Source: CAWDLX01 sp963753485
GTDB lineage: Bacteria > Actinomycetota > Actinomycetes > Mycobacteriales > Micromonosporaceae
Reading direction: 5' to 3'
Length of the DNA: 64,000 nt
Assembly (NCBI GenBank): GCA_963753485.1
Contig: CAVWCL010000001.1
Location: 558,001 to 622,000, forward strand
The translations under genes were made by a program, and so were the position numbers. Of this stretch, positions 42,362 to 51,128 are shown in pieces; within the stretch, counting starts at the first letter, position 1, and each line of letters begins with the position of its first letter. The notes beneath the pieces were generated by a model. The model made no database searches. It was not told the DNA's origin and saw only the letters and a list, made by a program, of their open reading frames with translations.

Positions 42362-43738
42362 TCAGGTGCGGGCCAGCCGGCGCAGCAGGGTATCCGAGCC
42401 GAGCGGATAGGCACCGTGGCGGCGCACCCCGTCGGCCACTTCCCGGTCTGAGGAGATCACCACGACCGTCCGGCCGGCCGGCTCCGCCCGTACCAGCGCT
42501 CGGATGAGCTCGTCCGCGGTCTGGCCCTTGCGGCTGAACAGGACCCGAACCCCGCGCGGCGGGGTCGGCCCGGCGATGAGCTTCTCCGCGCCGTCGAAGA
42601 CCACCGTGACCTCGACGCCGGACTGCGCGGCGAGGCCGCCCAGGCCAGCGACCAGCCGCCCGCGCTGCTGCTCCAGGGATACCTCGCCGAAGCCCCGCTT
42701 GGTGACGTTGTAGCCGTCCACCACGAGGTGCGCCCGAGGCAACGCGAGGAGGTGGTCGAGGCGTACCGGGTCGTCCGCCTCGAGGGCGCGCGCCCCGGAC
42801 GGGCGCTGGGCACCGGGACGGTCGGCGACCGAGTCGGCGACATAGTCGGCCGGCAGCTTGCCCGGCGGTTGCAGGGCCAGCTCCCGCTTGAGCCCGGCCG
42901 CCGCCTGCCCGATCGTCTCCAGCAGCAGCCAGAGCCGGACGTCGTCGACCGCTCGGGCCTCCTTCGCCGCCGCCCGGGCGCCGCCGGCCGCGACCTCCGC
43001 CTCGGCCAGCTTGGCCCGCAGGCGGCGCAGCTCGGCATCGGCCTCGGTGGCGGCCCGGGCCGCGCGCCCCTTCTCGGTGGCGAGCAGGTCGCCCCCGCGA
43101 CGCTGGGCCGCCTGTGCCTCACGCAGGCTCCGGGACAGCGCCCGCACCTCGTCGCGCAGGCCGGCCGCCTCGGTCCGCAGGCGACTCAGCTCGTCGCGGA
43201 GCTTCTCGGCCTCGACCTTCGCCACCGCTCGCTCGTGCTCGGAGCGGGCCACCCGCTGTTCCGCGGTGGCGAGCCGATCGGCCATCGCGGCACTCTCGGC
43301 ATCGCTGCGCAGCGTCGCCGCCGCGCCCGCGACCAGCTCCAGCCACCGCGGCGGGCGGCCGAGATAGGCGAGCGCGGCCACCTCGACCGGGTCGGCCACC
43401 GCCGGCGGGGCACCCTGCGCCACCGCGGCGCCGAGCTCGCCGGCCTGCTCGATCACGCGGGCACCGACCCGCTGCCGGAGGACTGGATCTGTCACGATCT
43501 GGGTGGCGATGGCCGCGGCGCCCAGCCGGGCCCGCCGGTTCGGCGCGAACTGCGCCACCCGGCGCAGCGCAGCCGGAAGCTCGTCAGCGGGCAGCACGCC
43601 GATCGCGGCGGCGGCGAGGGCCAGGACACGCTGGCGCACCGGCTCCGGCAGGGCGGGCTCCGGCTCGACGGAGGGATCCGTGCCCTCGCCCGGCCCGCCA
43701 TCTGCCGCCTCCGGCGGGACGCGCTCCTGGTCGGGCAT
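42362..43738 (-). CDS. NYN-domain (YacP-like) RNA-binding/nuclease protein with coiled coil
   Basis: A 458-residue protein. The N-terminal helical domain (residues 30-130) is followed by a long coiled coil (about 150-270: RVARSEHERAVAKVEAEKLR, LRRLRAKLAEAEVAA). The C-terminal NYN domain, related to PIN nucleases, reads HLVVDGYNVTKRGFGE, VTVVFDGAEK, GQTADELIRALV and VVVISSDREVADG, which supplies conserved acidic residues. YacP relatives cleave structured RNA. It is divergent from the RelA/SpoT homologue. ATG 43738. Confidence 0.86.
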   Translation of the reverse strand: MPDQERVPPEAADGGPGEGTDPSVEPEPALPEPVRQRVLALAAAAIGVLPADELPAALRRVAQFAPNRRARLGAAAIATQIVTDPVLRQRVGARVIEQAGELGAAVAQGAPPAVADPVEVAALAYLGRPPRWLELVAGAAATLRSDAESAAMADRLATAEQRVARSEHERAVAKVEAEKLRDELSRLRTEAAGLRDEVRALSRSLREAQAAQRRGGDLLATEKGRAARAATEADAELRRLRAKLAEAEVAAGGARAAAKEARAVDDVRLWLLLETIGQAAAGLKRELALQPPGKLPADYVADSVADRPGAQRPSGARALEADDPVRLDHLLALPRAHLVVDGYNVTKRGFGEVSLEQQRGRLVAGLGGLAAQSGVEVTVVFDGAEKLIAGPTPPRGVRVLFSRKGQTADELIRALVRAEPAGRTVVVISSDREVADGVRRHGAYPLGSDTLLRRLART

Positions 43739-43958
43739 GGGTCAAGTGTCCCACCAGCGGTGATCGGGCGGAGCACGCTCGCGGTCGGTAACCGGGCCCC
43801 CTGGTGGGGAGCCATCCGCCCGGACATAACGGTCGACCCGCCCCGGCGCAGAATCCACCCGTTAGGACGGCCGAACCGTCCGATCGGTCGACGCGAATCT
43901 CAGTAATCTGAATACAAACACCCCTGCGGTACACCCCCTGACGTGGCTGGAGGTGCCG

Positions 43959-45878
43959 ATGGACTTCGACCTCGGCCGGAGTCCTGCGGTTGCCCAGACG
44001 GCGCTACACTACGTCGAAGATCTTGCACATCGAGTGAGATTTTCGCTGGTAGGAGCGCGGGTCCGGGACGACCCGGTGCAGTGGCTGGTGCGCACCCACC
44101 GCAAGATCCACCGTGACGGCGACGGGGCGGCCCTGCGCCGGGCGTACCAGGTGGCCGAACGGATGCACCGCGGCCAGGTACGCAAGAGCGGGGAGCCGTA
44201 CATCACCCATCCGCTGGCGGTCGCCATGATCCTGGCTGAGCTGGGCATGGATACGACCACGGTGGTCGCCGCACTGCTGCACGACACGGTCGAGGACACC
44301 AGCTACACCATGGCGTCGTTGCGCACCGAGTTCGGCCCCGAGGTGGCCCTGCTGGTCGACGGGGTGACGAAGTTCGAGAAGGTCTTCTACGGCGAGGCCG
44401 CCGAGGTCGAGACGATCCGGAAGATGATCGTGGCGGCCGGCGCCGACGTGCGGGTTCTGGTGGTCAAGCTCGCCGACCGGCTGCACAACATGCAAACGAT
44501 CGAGGCCCGCTCACTCGCGTCCCGCGCGCGCATCGCCCGCGCCACCCTGGACGTGCTGATCCCACTCTGCGAGCGCCTCGGCATCCAGTTCCTCAAGCGC
44601 GAGCTGGAGGACAGCGTGCTGGCAGCGCTCGAACCCGACGCGCACGCGATGCTGCGCTCCTTGGTCGCGGTCCGTCCCGAGTGGACGGCGTACGTCGACC
44701 AGATGGTGCGCGCGACCACCGCGATCATGCGGGCCGAGAAGATCAAGGCGAAAGTGGTGGCCCGACCACACCACCTCTACTCGCTCTGGAAGGACGCGCA
44801 CGCCCACGACGGTGACCCCAGCGAGCTGCCCCGCATCGCGATCCTCGTGGCCGGCGCCGAGAACGACTGCTACATGGCACTCGGCGCGGTGCACACCGCG
44901 TGGCGACCGGTGCTCGGGCGGTTCAAGGACTTCATCGCCTCGCCCAAGAACAACCTCTACCGGTCGCTGCACACCACCGTCATCGGACCCGACGGGCGCG
45001 CCGTCGAGATCCAGATCCGTACCGTGACCATGGACCGCAATGCCGAGTACGGCATCACCGCCGCGTTCCGTTTCGCCCGCCGCGGCCCGGGCGCGCACAG
45101 CGCGCGCGGCCGTACCCGGGGCACCGCCGGCATCTCCGGCAACACCGGCGAGCACCTGGAATGGCTGCGGCGCATGGTCGACTGGCAGCGGGCCGCCGTC
45201 GACCCGATGCGCTTCCTCGAGTCGCTGCGCTGCGACCTCGCCGACGGTCAGGTGCACGTCTTCGTCGACGGCGACCGCCTCCTGCTGCCGGCCAACTCCA
45301 CGCCGGTCGACGTCGCCTATGCGCTCAGTGCGGAGACCGGCGACCGGTGTGTGGCCGCGACGGTCAACGGGCAGCTCGCGTTCCTCTCCTCCCCGCTGGC
45401 CGACGGCGACGTGGTGGAGATCCACACCGCCGGCCCCGAGGAGACCCGCGATGCCGAGGGCAAGCCGATCGGGCCGTCGCCCGAGTGGCTCACCTTCGTG
45501 CGCACCCCGAACGCCCAGCTGCACATCGAGCACCGCCTCGGCACCCGGGCCGGCACCGACCCGGAGACCGCGCCGCCGCTGCCGTTCCCGGCCCGGGTAC
45601 GCATCGGCCGGGCCGCGATCGCAATGGAGCTGCGCCTGCGCGAGCGCACCCTGGCCAGCGATATGCCGCTGCTCACTCTCGCCACCGAGCTGGGCTTCCC
45701 GGATCTCGAACGGCTGCTGGTCGCGGTCGCCGATCACGACGTGGCCGCCGCCGATATCGCCCAGCGCCTGATCGACCAGGTCGACGGCGGCTCGATCGAA
45801 GCCGCGCTGGCGGCGGCGCCGGCGGCTCGGGCCCGGCCGGGGGTAGCGGGGGTCGCCGACGCCGGAGGGGTCGCCTGA
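43959..45878 (+). CDS. Short RelA/SpoT homologue, hydrolase intact, synthetase motif degenerate
   Basis: A 639-residue RSH protein. The HD hydrolase domain keeps EPYITHPLAVAMIL, LLHDTVEDT and KLADRLHNMQT. In the synthetase domain GRFKDFIASPKNNLYRSLHTT and EIQIRT are present, but the metal-binding (Y)DLxxIR segment reads ELPRIAIL, so the usual Asp and Arg seem replaced by Pro and Leu. A TGS domain follows (VFVDGDRLLLPANSTPVDVA); no ACT domain is seen, and the protein is about 150 residues shorter than canonical Rel. GGAGG lies 5 nt before ATG 43959. Predicted mainly to degrade (p)ppGpp. Confidence 0.85.
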   Translation: MDFDLGRSPAVAQTALHYVEDLAHRVRFSLVGARVRDDPVQWLVRTHRKIHRDGDGAALRRAYQVAERMHRGQVRKSGEPYITHPLAVAMILAELGMDTTTVVAALLHDTVEDTSYTMASLRTEFGPEVALLVDGVTKFEKVFYGEAAEVETIRKMIVAAGADVRVLVVKLADRLHNMQTIEARSLASRARIARATLDVLIPLCERLGIQFLKRELEDSVLAALEPDAHAMLRSLVAVRPEWTAYVDQMVRATTAIMRAEKIKAKVVARPHHLYSLWKDAHAHDGDPSELPRIAILVAGAENDCYMALGAVHTAWRPVLGRFKDFIASPKNNLYRSLHTTVIGPDGRAVEIQIRTVTMDRNAEYGITAAFRFARRGPGAHSARGRTRGTAGISGNTGEHLEWLRRMVDWQRAAVDPMRFLESLRCDLADGQVHVFVDGDRLLLPANSTPVDVAYALSAETGDRCVAATVNGQLAFLSSPLADGDVVEIHTAGPEETRDAEGKPIGPSPEWLTFVRTPNAQLHIEHRLGTRAGTDPETAPPLPFPARVRIGRAAIAMELRLRERTLASDMPLLTLATELGFPDLERLLVAVADHDVAAADIAQRLIDQVDGGSIEAALAAAPAARARPGVAGVADAGGVA

Positions 45879-45933
45879 GCCGGGTTGATACCGGCCACCC
45901 GGCGTAGCGACGCCGACCGGCGCAGCAAGGCCG

Positions 45934-45939
45934 TAGCCT
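45934..45939 (+). promoter_or_regulatory. Putative -10 box before the mini-ORF chain
   Basis: TAGCCT ends 6 nt before ATG 45946, the first mini-ORF start. This is leaderless spacing, so the transcript of the Nudix operon probably begins at the mini-ORF itself. No Shine-Dalgarno sequence precedes that ATG. Confidence 0.5.
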
Positions 45940-45945
45940 TTCCGC

Positions 45946-46109
45946 ATGAGCGAGCTGCGCGAGCGAATCATTGGGCGCAGGGCGGTCGTGCCTCATGGCG
46001 CCGGTGAGCGCAGCGAGGCGGCGTCATGAGAGAGCAGCGCGAGCGAATCATTGGGCGCAGGGCGGTCGTGCCTCATGGCGCCGGTGAGCGCAGCGAGGCG
46101 GCGTCATGA
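45946..46109 (+). repeat. Two tandem start-site cassettes (GERSE type) before the Nudix gene
   Basis: Mini-ORF 1 (45946-46029) and mini-ORF 2 (46026-46109) are 27 codons each, nearly identical (MSELRERII or MREQRERII, then GRRAVVPHGAGERSEAAS). The period is 80 bp because each TGA overlaps the next ATG: ATG 46026 and then ATG 46106, the Nudix start. From codon 6 on the two copies are identical. They are closely related to the copy at 28560-28643. Confidence 0.9.
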
Positions 46110-46633
46110 GAGCTTCCGCGGCGGGCGGCCACCTGCGCCGGCTCGCCTTCGCCGCCTTCTACCGGCTGCCCCCGGCCACGCGGCGGTGGCTGGTGCGCCT
46201 CGTGGTCGGGCGGTACATCGTGGGCGCGGTGGCGCTGGTCCGCGACGGTGACGACCCGTCCCGCCTGCTCCTGCTGCGCCAGCCGCCCGGGGTCGGCTGG
46301 TCCCTGCCGGCCGGGCTGTTGCGGCGCAGGGAGCGCCCGGTCGACGGGTGCGCCCGCGAGCTCGCCGAGGAGACCGGCCTGCGGGTGCCGGTCGAGCAGT
46401 TCACGCCGGCCACGCCGAGCGCCGTGGTGCACACCCGGGGCCGGTGGGTCGACATGGTCTTCGAGGCCGAGGTCCCGGCCGGCCAGGCCGACCTACGGGT
46501 CGACGGCGCAGAGGTGCTCGAGGTGGCCTGGTACCCGCTGACCAACCTGCCGCCGTTGACCCCGCCGACCGCCCGGCTCCTGTCCTACTACGGCATCGGC
46601 CCGTACGCCGAGTACCCCGAGGTGCGCCGGTGA
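46106..46633 (+). CDS. Nudix hydrolase
   Basis: A 175-residue protein with a complete Nudix box GLLRRRERPVDGCARELAEE followed by TGL (Gx5Ex7REUxEExGU), in a beta scaffold starting GRYIVGAVALVRDG. An N-terminal basic helix (RLPPATRRWLVRLVVGRY) suggests membrane association, as in a known actinobacterial subgroup. It hydrolyses a nucleoside diphosphate linked to X; the substrate is unknown. Start and stop are both coupled: ATGA with the mini-ORF chain upstream and GTGA with the nucleotidyltransferase downstream. Confidence 0.9.
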   Translation: MRASAAGGHLRRLAFAAFYRLPPATRRWLVRLVVGRYIVGAVALVRDGDDPSRLLLLRQPPGVGWSLPAGLLRRRERPVDGCARELAEETGLRVPVEQFTPATPSAVVHTRGRWVDMVFEAEVPAGQADLRVDGAEVLEVAWYPLTNLPPLTPPTARLLSYYGIGPYAEYPEVRR

Positions 46634-47556
46634 AGGTCGGCATCTGCGGCCTGATCCTGGCGGCCGGCGAGGGCACCCGGCTGCGCCCGCTCACCCGTAC
46701 CCTGCCGAAGGCCCTGTGCCCGGTCGGCAACGTCGCTGCGCTGGACCGGGCGCTGGCGAGGCTGGCCCGCCATGGCCTGAGCGGACCGGCCGCGGTCGCG
46801 GTCAACGCGTGCCACCTGGCCGAGCAGATCGTCGCGCATGTCGGCAGCCGGGCCTACGTCTCGCTCGAGCCCGGTCCGCCCGCGCTGGGCACCGCGGGTG
46901 CGGTGGCACAGATACGCCAGTGGTCGGCCGGCCGGGCCGTGGTGGTGCACAACGCCGACGCCTACCTGGCCCCCCGGACGGAGGAGCCGGCGGACCTCGC
47001 CGTCCTCTTCGAGGGCTGGGACGCGACCACGGTACGGGTGCTCTGCGTCCCGGCCGGGTCCGCGCCGGGCGCCGCGTACCGGGCACCGGAGTCGTACCAC
47101 GGTGCAGAGTCGTACCACGGTGCAGAGTCGTACCACGGAGCAGAGTTCGGCTCGATGCGCTTCGCCGGCGTCTGCCTACTCCCGCCGTCGGTGATCGCCG
47201 CGCTGCCGGCGGGCCACCGGTCCGAGCTGGTTCACGAGGTGTGGCGCCCGGCGGAGCGGGCCGGGCGGCTGGAGCTGATCGAGTACGACGGGCGCTACCT
47301 GGACACCGGGACGCCGGCTGACTACCTCGCCGCGAACCTGGACGCCGCTGGCGCCGGGTCGCTGGTGGCCACCGACGCCACCGTCAGTGGGTGGCTCGAC
47401 CACGCCGTCGTCGGCGCCGGCGCCCAGGTCCTCGGCACCCTGATCCGCGCGGTCGCGCTGCCCGGATCCTGGGTGGGCGCACAGGAGCGCCTGGTCGAGG
47501 CGATCCGGCTGGGCCGCGAGGTCACCCTCGACGCCGCGCCGTTGCCCACCCCCTGA
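46630..47556 (+). CDS. Sugar-phosphate nucleotidyltransferase-like protein
   Basis: A 308-residue NTP-transferase. The signature LILAAGEGTRLRPLTRTLPK and ALCPVGNVA, with HNADAYLA and EYDGRYLDTGTPADYLAANL, matches mannose-1-phosphate guanylyltransferase or glucose-1-phosphate thymidylyltransferase relatives; the exact sugar is unknown. Unusual feature: an in-frame ESYHGA hexapeptide repeated three times (about residues 154-171) in a loop before the acceptor-binding part. GTG 46630 overlaps the Nudix stop. The C-terminus has a short beta-helix-like region (VSGWLDHAVVGAGAQVLG). Confidence 0.85.
   Translation: MKVGICGLILAAGEGTRLRPLTRTLPKALCPVGNVAALDRALARLARHGLSGPAAVAVNACHLAEQIVAHVGSRAYVSLEPGPPALGTAGAVAQIRQWSAGRAVVVHNADAYLAPRTEEPADLAVLFEGWDATTVRVLCVPAGSAPGAAYRAPESYHGAESYHGAESYHGAEFGSMRFAGVCLLPPSVIAALPAGHRSELVHEVWRPAERAGRLELIEYDGRYLDTGTPADYLAANLDAAGAGSLVATDATVSGWLDHAVVGAGAQVLGTLIRAVALPGSWVGAQERLVEAIRLGREVTLDAAPLPTP
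47087..47143 (+). repeat. 18-bp tandem repeat inside the nucleotidyltransferase gene
   Basis: GAGTCGTACCACGGTGCA occurs three times in frame (last copy GGAGCA), encoding ESYHGA three times, followed by a broken copy GAGTTCGGC. It adds 18 residues without changing frame. Confidence 0.85.
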
Positions 47557-47627
47557 CCGCGCGGCCCGGGCGCCCGATCGGGGTTATCGTTCACGGGTCC
47601 ACGCCCTGGCGGCCGAAGGAGCGCACC

Positions 47628-47915
47628 GTGATCACCGCGATCGTCCTCATCGACTGCGCCACCGACTCGATTCCCGAGGTGGCGCAGAGCCTGGCCAACC
47701 TCGACGGGGTGAGCGAGGTCTACTCAGTCGCCGGCCACGTCGACCTCATCGCGATCGTGCGGGTCCGGGCGTTCGACCAGGTCGCCGACGTGATCGCGGG
47801 CGGCATCTCCAAGGTCGAGGGTGTGCTCAACACCGAGTCGCACATCGCGTTCCGGGCCTACTCGCGCCACGACCTCGAGGAGGCGTTCGCGATCGGCTTC
47901 GACGCCGCCGAGTAG
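47628..47915 (+). CDS. Stand-alone Lrp/AsnC ligand-binding (RAM) domain protein
   Basis: A 95-residue protein consisting only of the RAM effector domain (TAIVLIDCATDSIPEVAQSL, VSEVYSVAGHVDLIAIVRV, VEGVLNTESHIAF), with no helix-turn-helix. Such proteins bind amino acids and form multimers, and can co-regulate full-length Lrp proteins. GAAGGAGC lies upstream of GTG 47628. It converges on the aldehyde dehydrogenase gene; in other actinobacteria RAM proteins accompany lysine or amino-acid catabolism. Confidence 0.9.
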   Translation: MITAIVLIDCATDSIPEVAQSLANLDGVSEVYSVAGHVDLIAIVRVRAFDQVADVIAGGISKVEGVLNTESHIAFRAYSRHDLEEAFAIGFDAAE

Positions 47916-47948
47916 CTCAACCGGCGAGTGGGCCCGGCCCGGTAGGGC

Positions 47949-49502
47949 TCATGACTCGGGTAGCCGGAAGGACAGGTCCGCGGTGTTGGTGGCGGTGTCC
48001 ATCTGGGCCTTCTGCAGCCGGCCCGAGTAGTCCCAGTTCATCGCCTGCCACCGGGTGAACTGGTCCAGCACCCACCGCCCGGACTGGCGCGAGCCGTTGC
48101 CGGAGCGGCCGTTGCCGCCGAAGGGCAGGTGCGCCTCGGCACCAGAGGTCGAGTTGTTCACCGAGATCATGCCCGCGCCGATACCGGACCGGAACTGGAA
48201 AACCTCGGCCGGATCGCGGGTGTAGATCGAGGCGGAGAGCCCGTACCCGGGCAGGTTGGCCAGCGCCACCGCCTCGTCGAGGCTCTGGTACGGGCACACC
48301 CCGACCAGTGGGCCGAAGGTCTCGTCCCGGAAGAGCCGGTCGTCGGGCCCGACGCCGTCCACGATCACCGGGTGGTAGTACAGCCCGGTGGACGGGTCGC
48401 CGACGAAGCCCGCGCGCGGCGCGGCCGCGGTGATCCGGCCGACCGCACTCGACCCGAGCACCCGGTGGTGCGGACCTATCCAGTCCAGGTAGGACTCGTA
48501 ACGCTCGGCGAAGCGCGGTGACATCAGTGGGCCGTAGACCACATCGGCGCACGGATCGCCGATCGGGGCCCCGGCCACCGCGGCCGCGTACCGGTCCAGG
48601 AACGACGCATGGACCGAGGCGTGCACCAGCACGGTGCCCAGCGAGGTGCACCGCTGGCCGGCGGTGCCGAACCCGCCGAACAGGGCGCCGGAGACGGCCA
48701 GGTCCAGGTCGGCCGACGGGGTCACCACCATGGGATTCTTGCCCCCCAGCTCCAGGCAGGGCGACTGCAGGTGGCGCCCGCAGAGTTCGCCGATGGCGGC
48801 GCCCACCTCGGTCGAGCCGGTGAAGCCGACCTTGTCCACCAGGCGTTCGCCCAGCGCCGACACCAGACCGTCGAATGTGGACGGACCATCGGCCTGCACG
48901 AGCTGCAGGACGCCGTCGGGCAGGCCGGCCGCGACCAGCATCTGGTGCAACGCGGCCGCGCTCGCCGCCGCGTACTCGGCCGGCTTCCAGACCACCGCGT
49001 TTCCGCACAGCAGGGCCGGCACCAGATACCACGACGGAACCGCGACCGGGAAGTTGCCCGCCGTGATCACGGCGGCCACCCCGACCGGTGTGCGGAACGT
49101 GAACAGCTGCTTGTCCGGCATCTCGCTCGGCACCGTCTCGCCGTAGAGGCGCCGTCCCTCGCCCAGGAAGAAGTCGCAGGTGTCGATGATCTCCTGGACC
49201 TCGCCGCGCGCCTCGGCCAACGGCTTGCCCACCTCCCGGGTGACCAGCCGGGCCAACGCGTCGGCGTTCTCCGTGACGATGCGCCCGATCGCGGCGATCG
49301 CCTGTCCGCGTACCGGTGCCGGCACCGCCGCCCATCCCGGTTGGGCCGCCCGCGCGGCCCGGCAGGCGTCGACGAAGCCGGCTGGTGTGCTCAGCTCGAC
49401 CTCGGCGACCACATCGGCCAGGTTGGCCGGGTTGGCGCAGCGCACGGTGCCGGCGGCCGGCGCCGGCCGGCCGCCGGCCAGGCTGGAGGTGAGGCGTCGC
49501 AT
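47949..49502 (-). CDS. Aldehyde dehydrogenase, ALDH7-like
   Basis: A 517-residue NAD(P)-dependent aldehyde dehydrogenase. Catalytic Glu in CLELGGKNPMVV, nucleophile Cys in GTAGQRCTSLGTV, NAD-binding FTGSTEVGAAI and the end HLPFGGNGRSGNG all match. The GxAGQRCT context and the C-terminus DQFTRWQAMNWDYSG resemble the ALDH7 group, which oxidises aminoadipate semialdehyde/piperideine-6-carboxylate. With the adjacent RAM domain protein, amino-acid (lysine) catabolism is a reasonable guess. ATG 49502. Confidence 0.88.
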   Translation of the reverse strand: MRRLTSSLAGGRPAPAAGTVRCANPANLADVVAEVELSTPAGFVDACRAARAAQPGWAAVPAPVRGQAIAAIGRIVTENADALARLVTREVGKPLAEARGEVQEIIDTCDFFLGEGRRLYGETVPSEMPDKQLFTFRTPVGVAAVITAGNFPVAVPSWYLVPALLCGNAVVWKPAEYAAASAAALHQMLVAAGLPDGVLQLVQADGPSTFDGLVSALGERLVDKVGFTGSTEVGAAIGELCGRHLQSPCLELGGKNPMVVTPSADLDLAVSGALFGGFGTAGQRCTSLGTVLVHASVHASFLDRYAAAVAGAPIGDPCADVVYGPLMSPRFAERYESYLDWIGPHHRVLGSSAVGRITAAAPRAGFVGDPSTGLYYHPVIVDGVGPDDRLFRDETFGPLVGVCPYQSLDEAVALANLPGYGLSASIYTRDPAEVFQFRSGIGAGMISVNNSTSGAEAHLPFGGNGRSGNGSRQSGRWVLDQFTRWQAMNWDYSGRLQKAQMDTATNTADLSFRLPES

Positions 49503-49531
49503 CGCCGCATCCTAGCCGCGCTACCGACGGG

Positions 49532-49537
49532 TAACCT
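49532..49537 (+). promoter_or_regulatory. Putative -10 box of the alpha/beta hydrolase gene
   Basis: TAACCT ends 6 nt before ATG 49544 in the 41-bp gap between divergent genes. This is leaderless spacing, with no ribosome-binding site visible. Confidence 0.45.
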
Positions 49538-49543
49538 TTCGGC

Positions 49544-50398
49544 ATGGACGCGGTGTACGACCAGCAGTTCCTCGACCGGGACGGGCAGCGGCTGGGCCTG
49601 CAGGTCTACCCCGAGCCGCCGGTGGCCGGTGCACCGGCGGTGGTGGTCTGGCCGGCCATGGGCGTACCAGCTCGCTACTACCGGCCGTTCGCCGCCGAGC
49701 TGCGGGCGGCCGGGTTGGCGGTCGCCGTCGCCGACCTGCGCGGCACCGGCGCCAGCACGCCGGCGCCGTCGCGGCGGTCCCGCTACGGCTATGCGGAGCT
49801 CGCCGGGGACGTCGGCGCGGTGCTCGACCACCTCGACGACCGGCTGGACGGCCGGCGGGTCATCCTGCTCGGGCACTCCCTCGGCGGCCAGGTCTGCGCG
49901 CTGCACCTGGCGAACCCGGGCGACCCGCGGGTAGCCGGACTCGTCTTCGTCGCGGTGGGTCTGCCCTGGTTCCGCTCGTACCCGGGTCGGCGGGCGCGCG
50001 AGGTGCTCGCCTTCACCCAGAGCATCGCCGCCGCCTCCGCGGTGCTGCGGATCTGGCCGGGCTGGGGGTTCGGCGGGCGGCAGGCGCGCGGGGTCATCCG
50101 GGACTGGGGTTACACCGCCCGCCACGGACGCTTCCCGCTGCCAAATGCCGACCAGGACCTGGCCCGGGTGAGCACCCCCGTGCTCGCCATCAGCATCGAG
50201 CGCGATCGGTACACGCCGGCCCGCACGACGGACCAATTGTGCGCCGCCATGCCGTCGGCACCGGTCGAGCGGGTGCACCTCACCGCGGCCCACCTGGGTG
50301 ACGCCGCCGGCCACATCACCTGGGTACGGGCAGCGGCGCCGATCGCCGCGCGGGTGGCCCAGTTCGCGGCCGGGCCGGCGGCGTTCGACCAGAGGTAA
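49544..50398 (+). CDS. Alpha/beta hydrolase
   Basis: A 284-residue hydrolase with the intact nucleophile elbow LLGHSLGGQV, oxyanion region VVVWPAMGVPARYYRP, VADLRGTGASTPA, and the acid/His probably in SIERDRYTPA and LTAAHLGDAAGHITW. The overall pattern resembles the YheT/YdjP-like group of short-chain esterases. Substrate unknown. The start is set by the upstream -10 box and the family N-terminus. Confidence 0.85.
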   Translation: MDAVYDQQFLDRDGQRLGLQVYPEPPVAGAPAVVVWPAMGVPARYYRPFAAELRAAGLAVAVADLRGTGASTPAPSRRSRYGYAELAGDVGAVLDHLDDRLDGRRVILLGHSLGGQVCALHLANPGDPRVAGLVFVAVGLPWFRSYPGRRAREVLAFTQSIAAASAVLRIWPGWGFGGRQARGVIRDWGYTARHGRFPLPNADQDLARVSTPVLAISIERDRYTPARTTDQLCAAMPSAPVERVHLTAAHLGDAAGHITWVRAAAPIAARVAQFAAGPAAFDQR

Positions 50399-50461
50399 CG
50401 CAACGGCAACACGAGCGCGGTTGAGCCGGACAGTGTCGGTCCCTCCTGGCACACTGCTGCC

Positions 50462-51061
50462 ATGACGTCCGCCCTCTCCGCCGAGGACTTCGACGACCTG
50501 CACGATTTCATCCGCGCGCAGGTGGCCGCCGGGTACGCCCGGCCCGAGGAGATCCTCGACGAGGCGGTCGAACTCTTCGCGGAGAACGCCGCCGACCCGA
50601 TCGCGCTGCGGGCGGCCGCACAGGCGATCGCCGAGCAGGCACTCGCCGTGCACGTCATCGAGCAGGCGCAGTGGCCGCAGCCGACCGACTGCGAGCGACT
50701 GGACGCGGCCTTCGCCGAGCTGGAGGGCGATGGCATCCTCGCCCGGCAGCACTACAGCTGCTGCGCCACCTGCGGTGTGGCCGAGATCCACGGTGAGCTC
50801 GACCGGGCGGAGAAGTCCGGCAGCCCCGCTCGCGGCTTCACCTTCTTCCACATGCAGGACACCGAGCACGCGATCGCCGGCGAGTCGCTCTACCTAAGCT
50901 ACGGATCGGCGGACCGCGACTCGCAGGCATCGGTCGCCATCGGGCGCGAGGTGGTCGACGTCCTCGGCCGGCACGGCCTCACGCCCGCCTGGAACGGCAA
51001 GATCGCCCACCGGATCGCCCTCCCGGTCACCTGGCAGCGCCGTCGAACCCCGCCCGGCTGA
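50462..51061 (+). CDS. DUF6891-type protein
   Basis: A 199-residue soluble protein of the actinobacterial DUF6891 type (recognition tentative). A helical N-terminus (FDDLHDFIRAQVAAGYARPE) is followed by HYSCCATCGVAEIHGEL, then GFTFFHMQDTEHAIAGESLY with LSYGS, and a C-terminal GREVVDVLGRHGLTPAWNG segment. The CC-x2-C cysteines and His residues could bind a metal. No function assigned. ATG 50462. Confidence 0.75.
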   Translation: MTSALSAEDFDDLHDFIRAQVAAGYARPEEILDEAVELFAENAADPIALRAAAQAIAEQALAVHVIEQAQWPQPTDCERLDAAFAELEGDGILARQHYSCCATCGVAEIHGELDRAEKSGSPARGFTFFHMQDTEHAIAGESLYLSYGSADRDSQASVAIGREVVDVLGRHGLTPAWNGKIAHRIALPVTWQRRRTPPG

Positions 51062-51128
51062 CCATGCCCTTACGATCAGCCCTGGCCGGCGCATCTCGAA
51101 GGCACTGCCGACCAGGGTGCTTGGGCCC

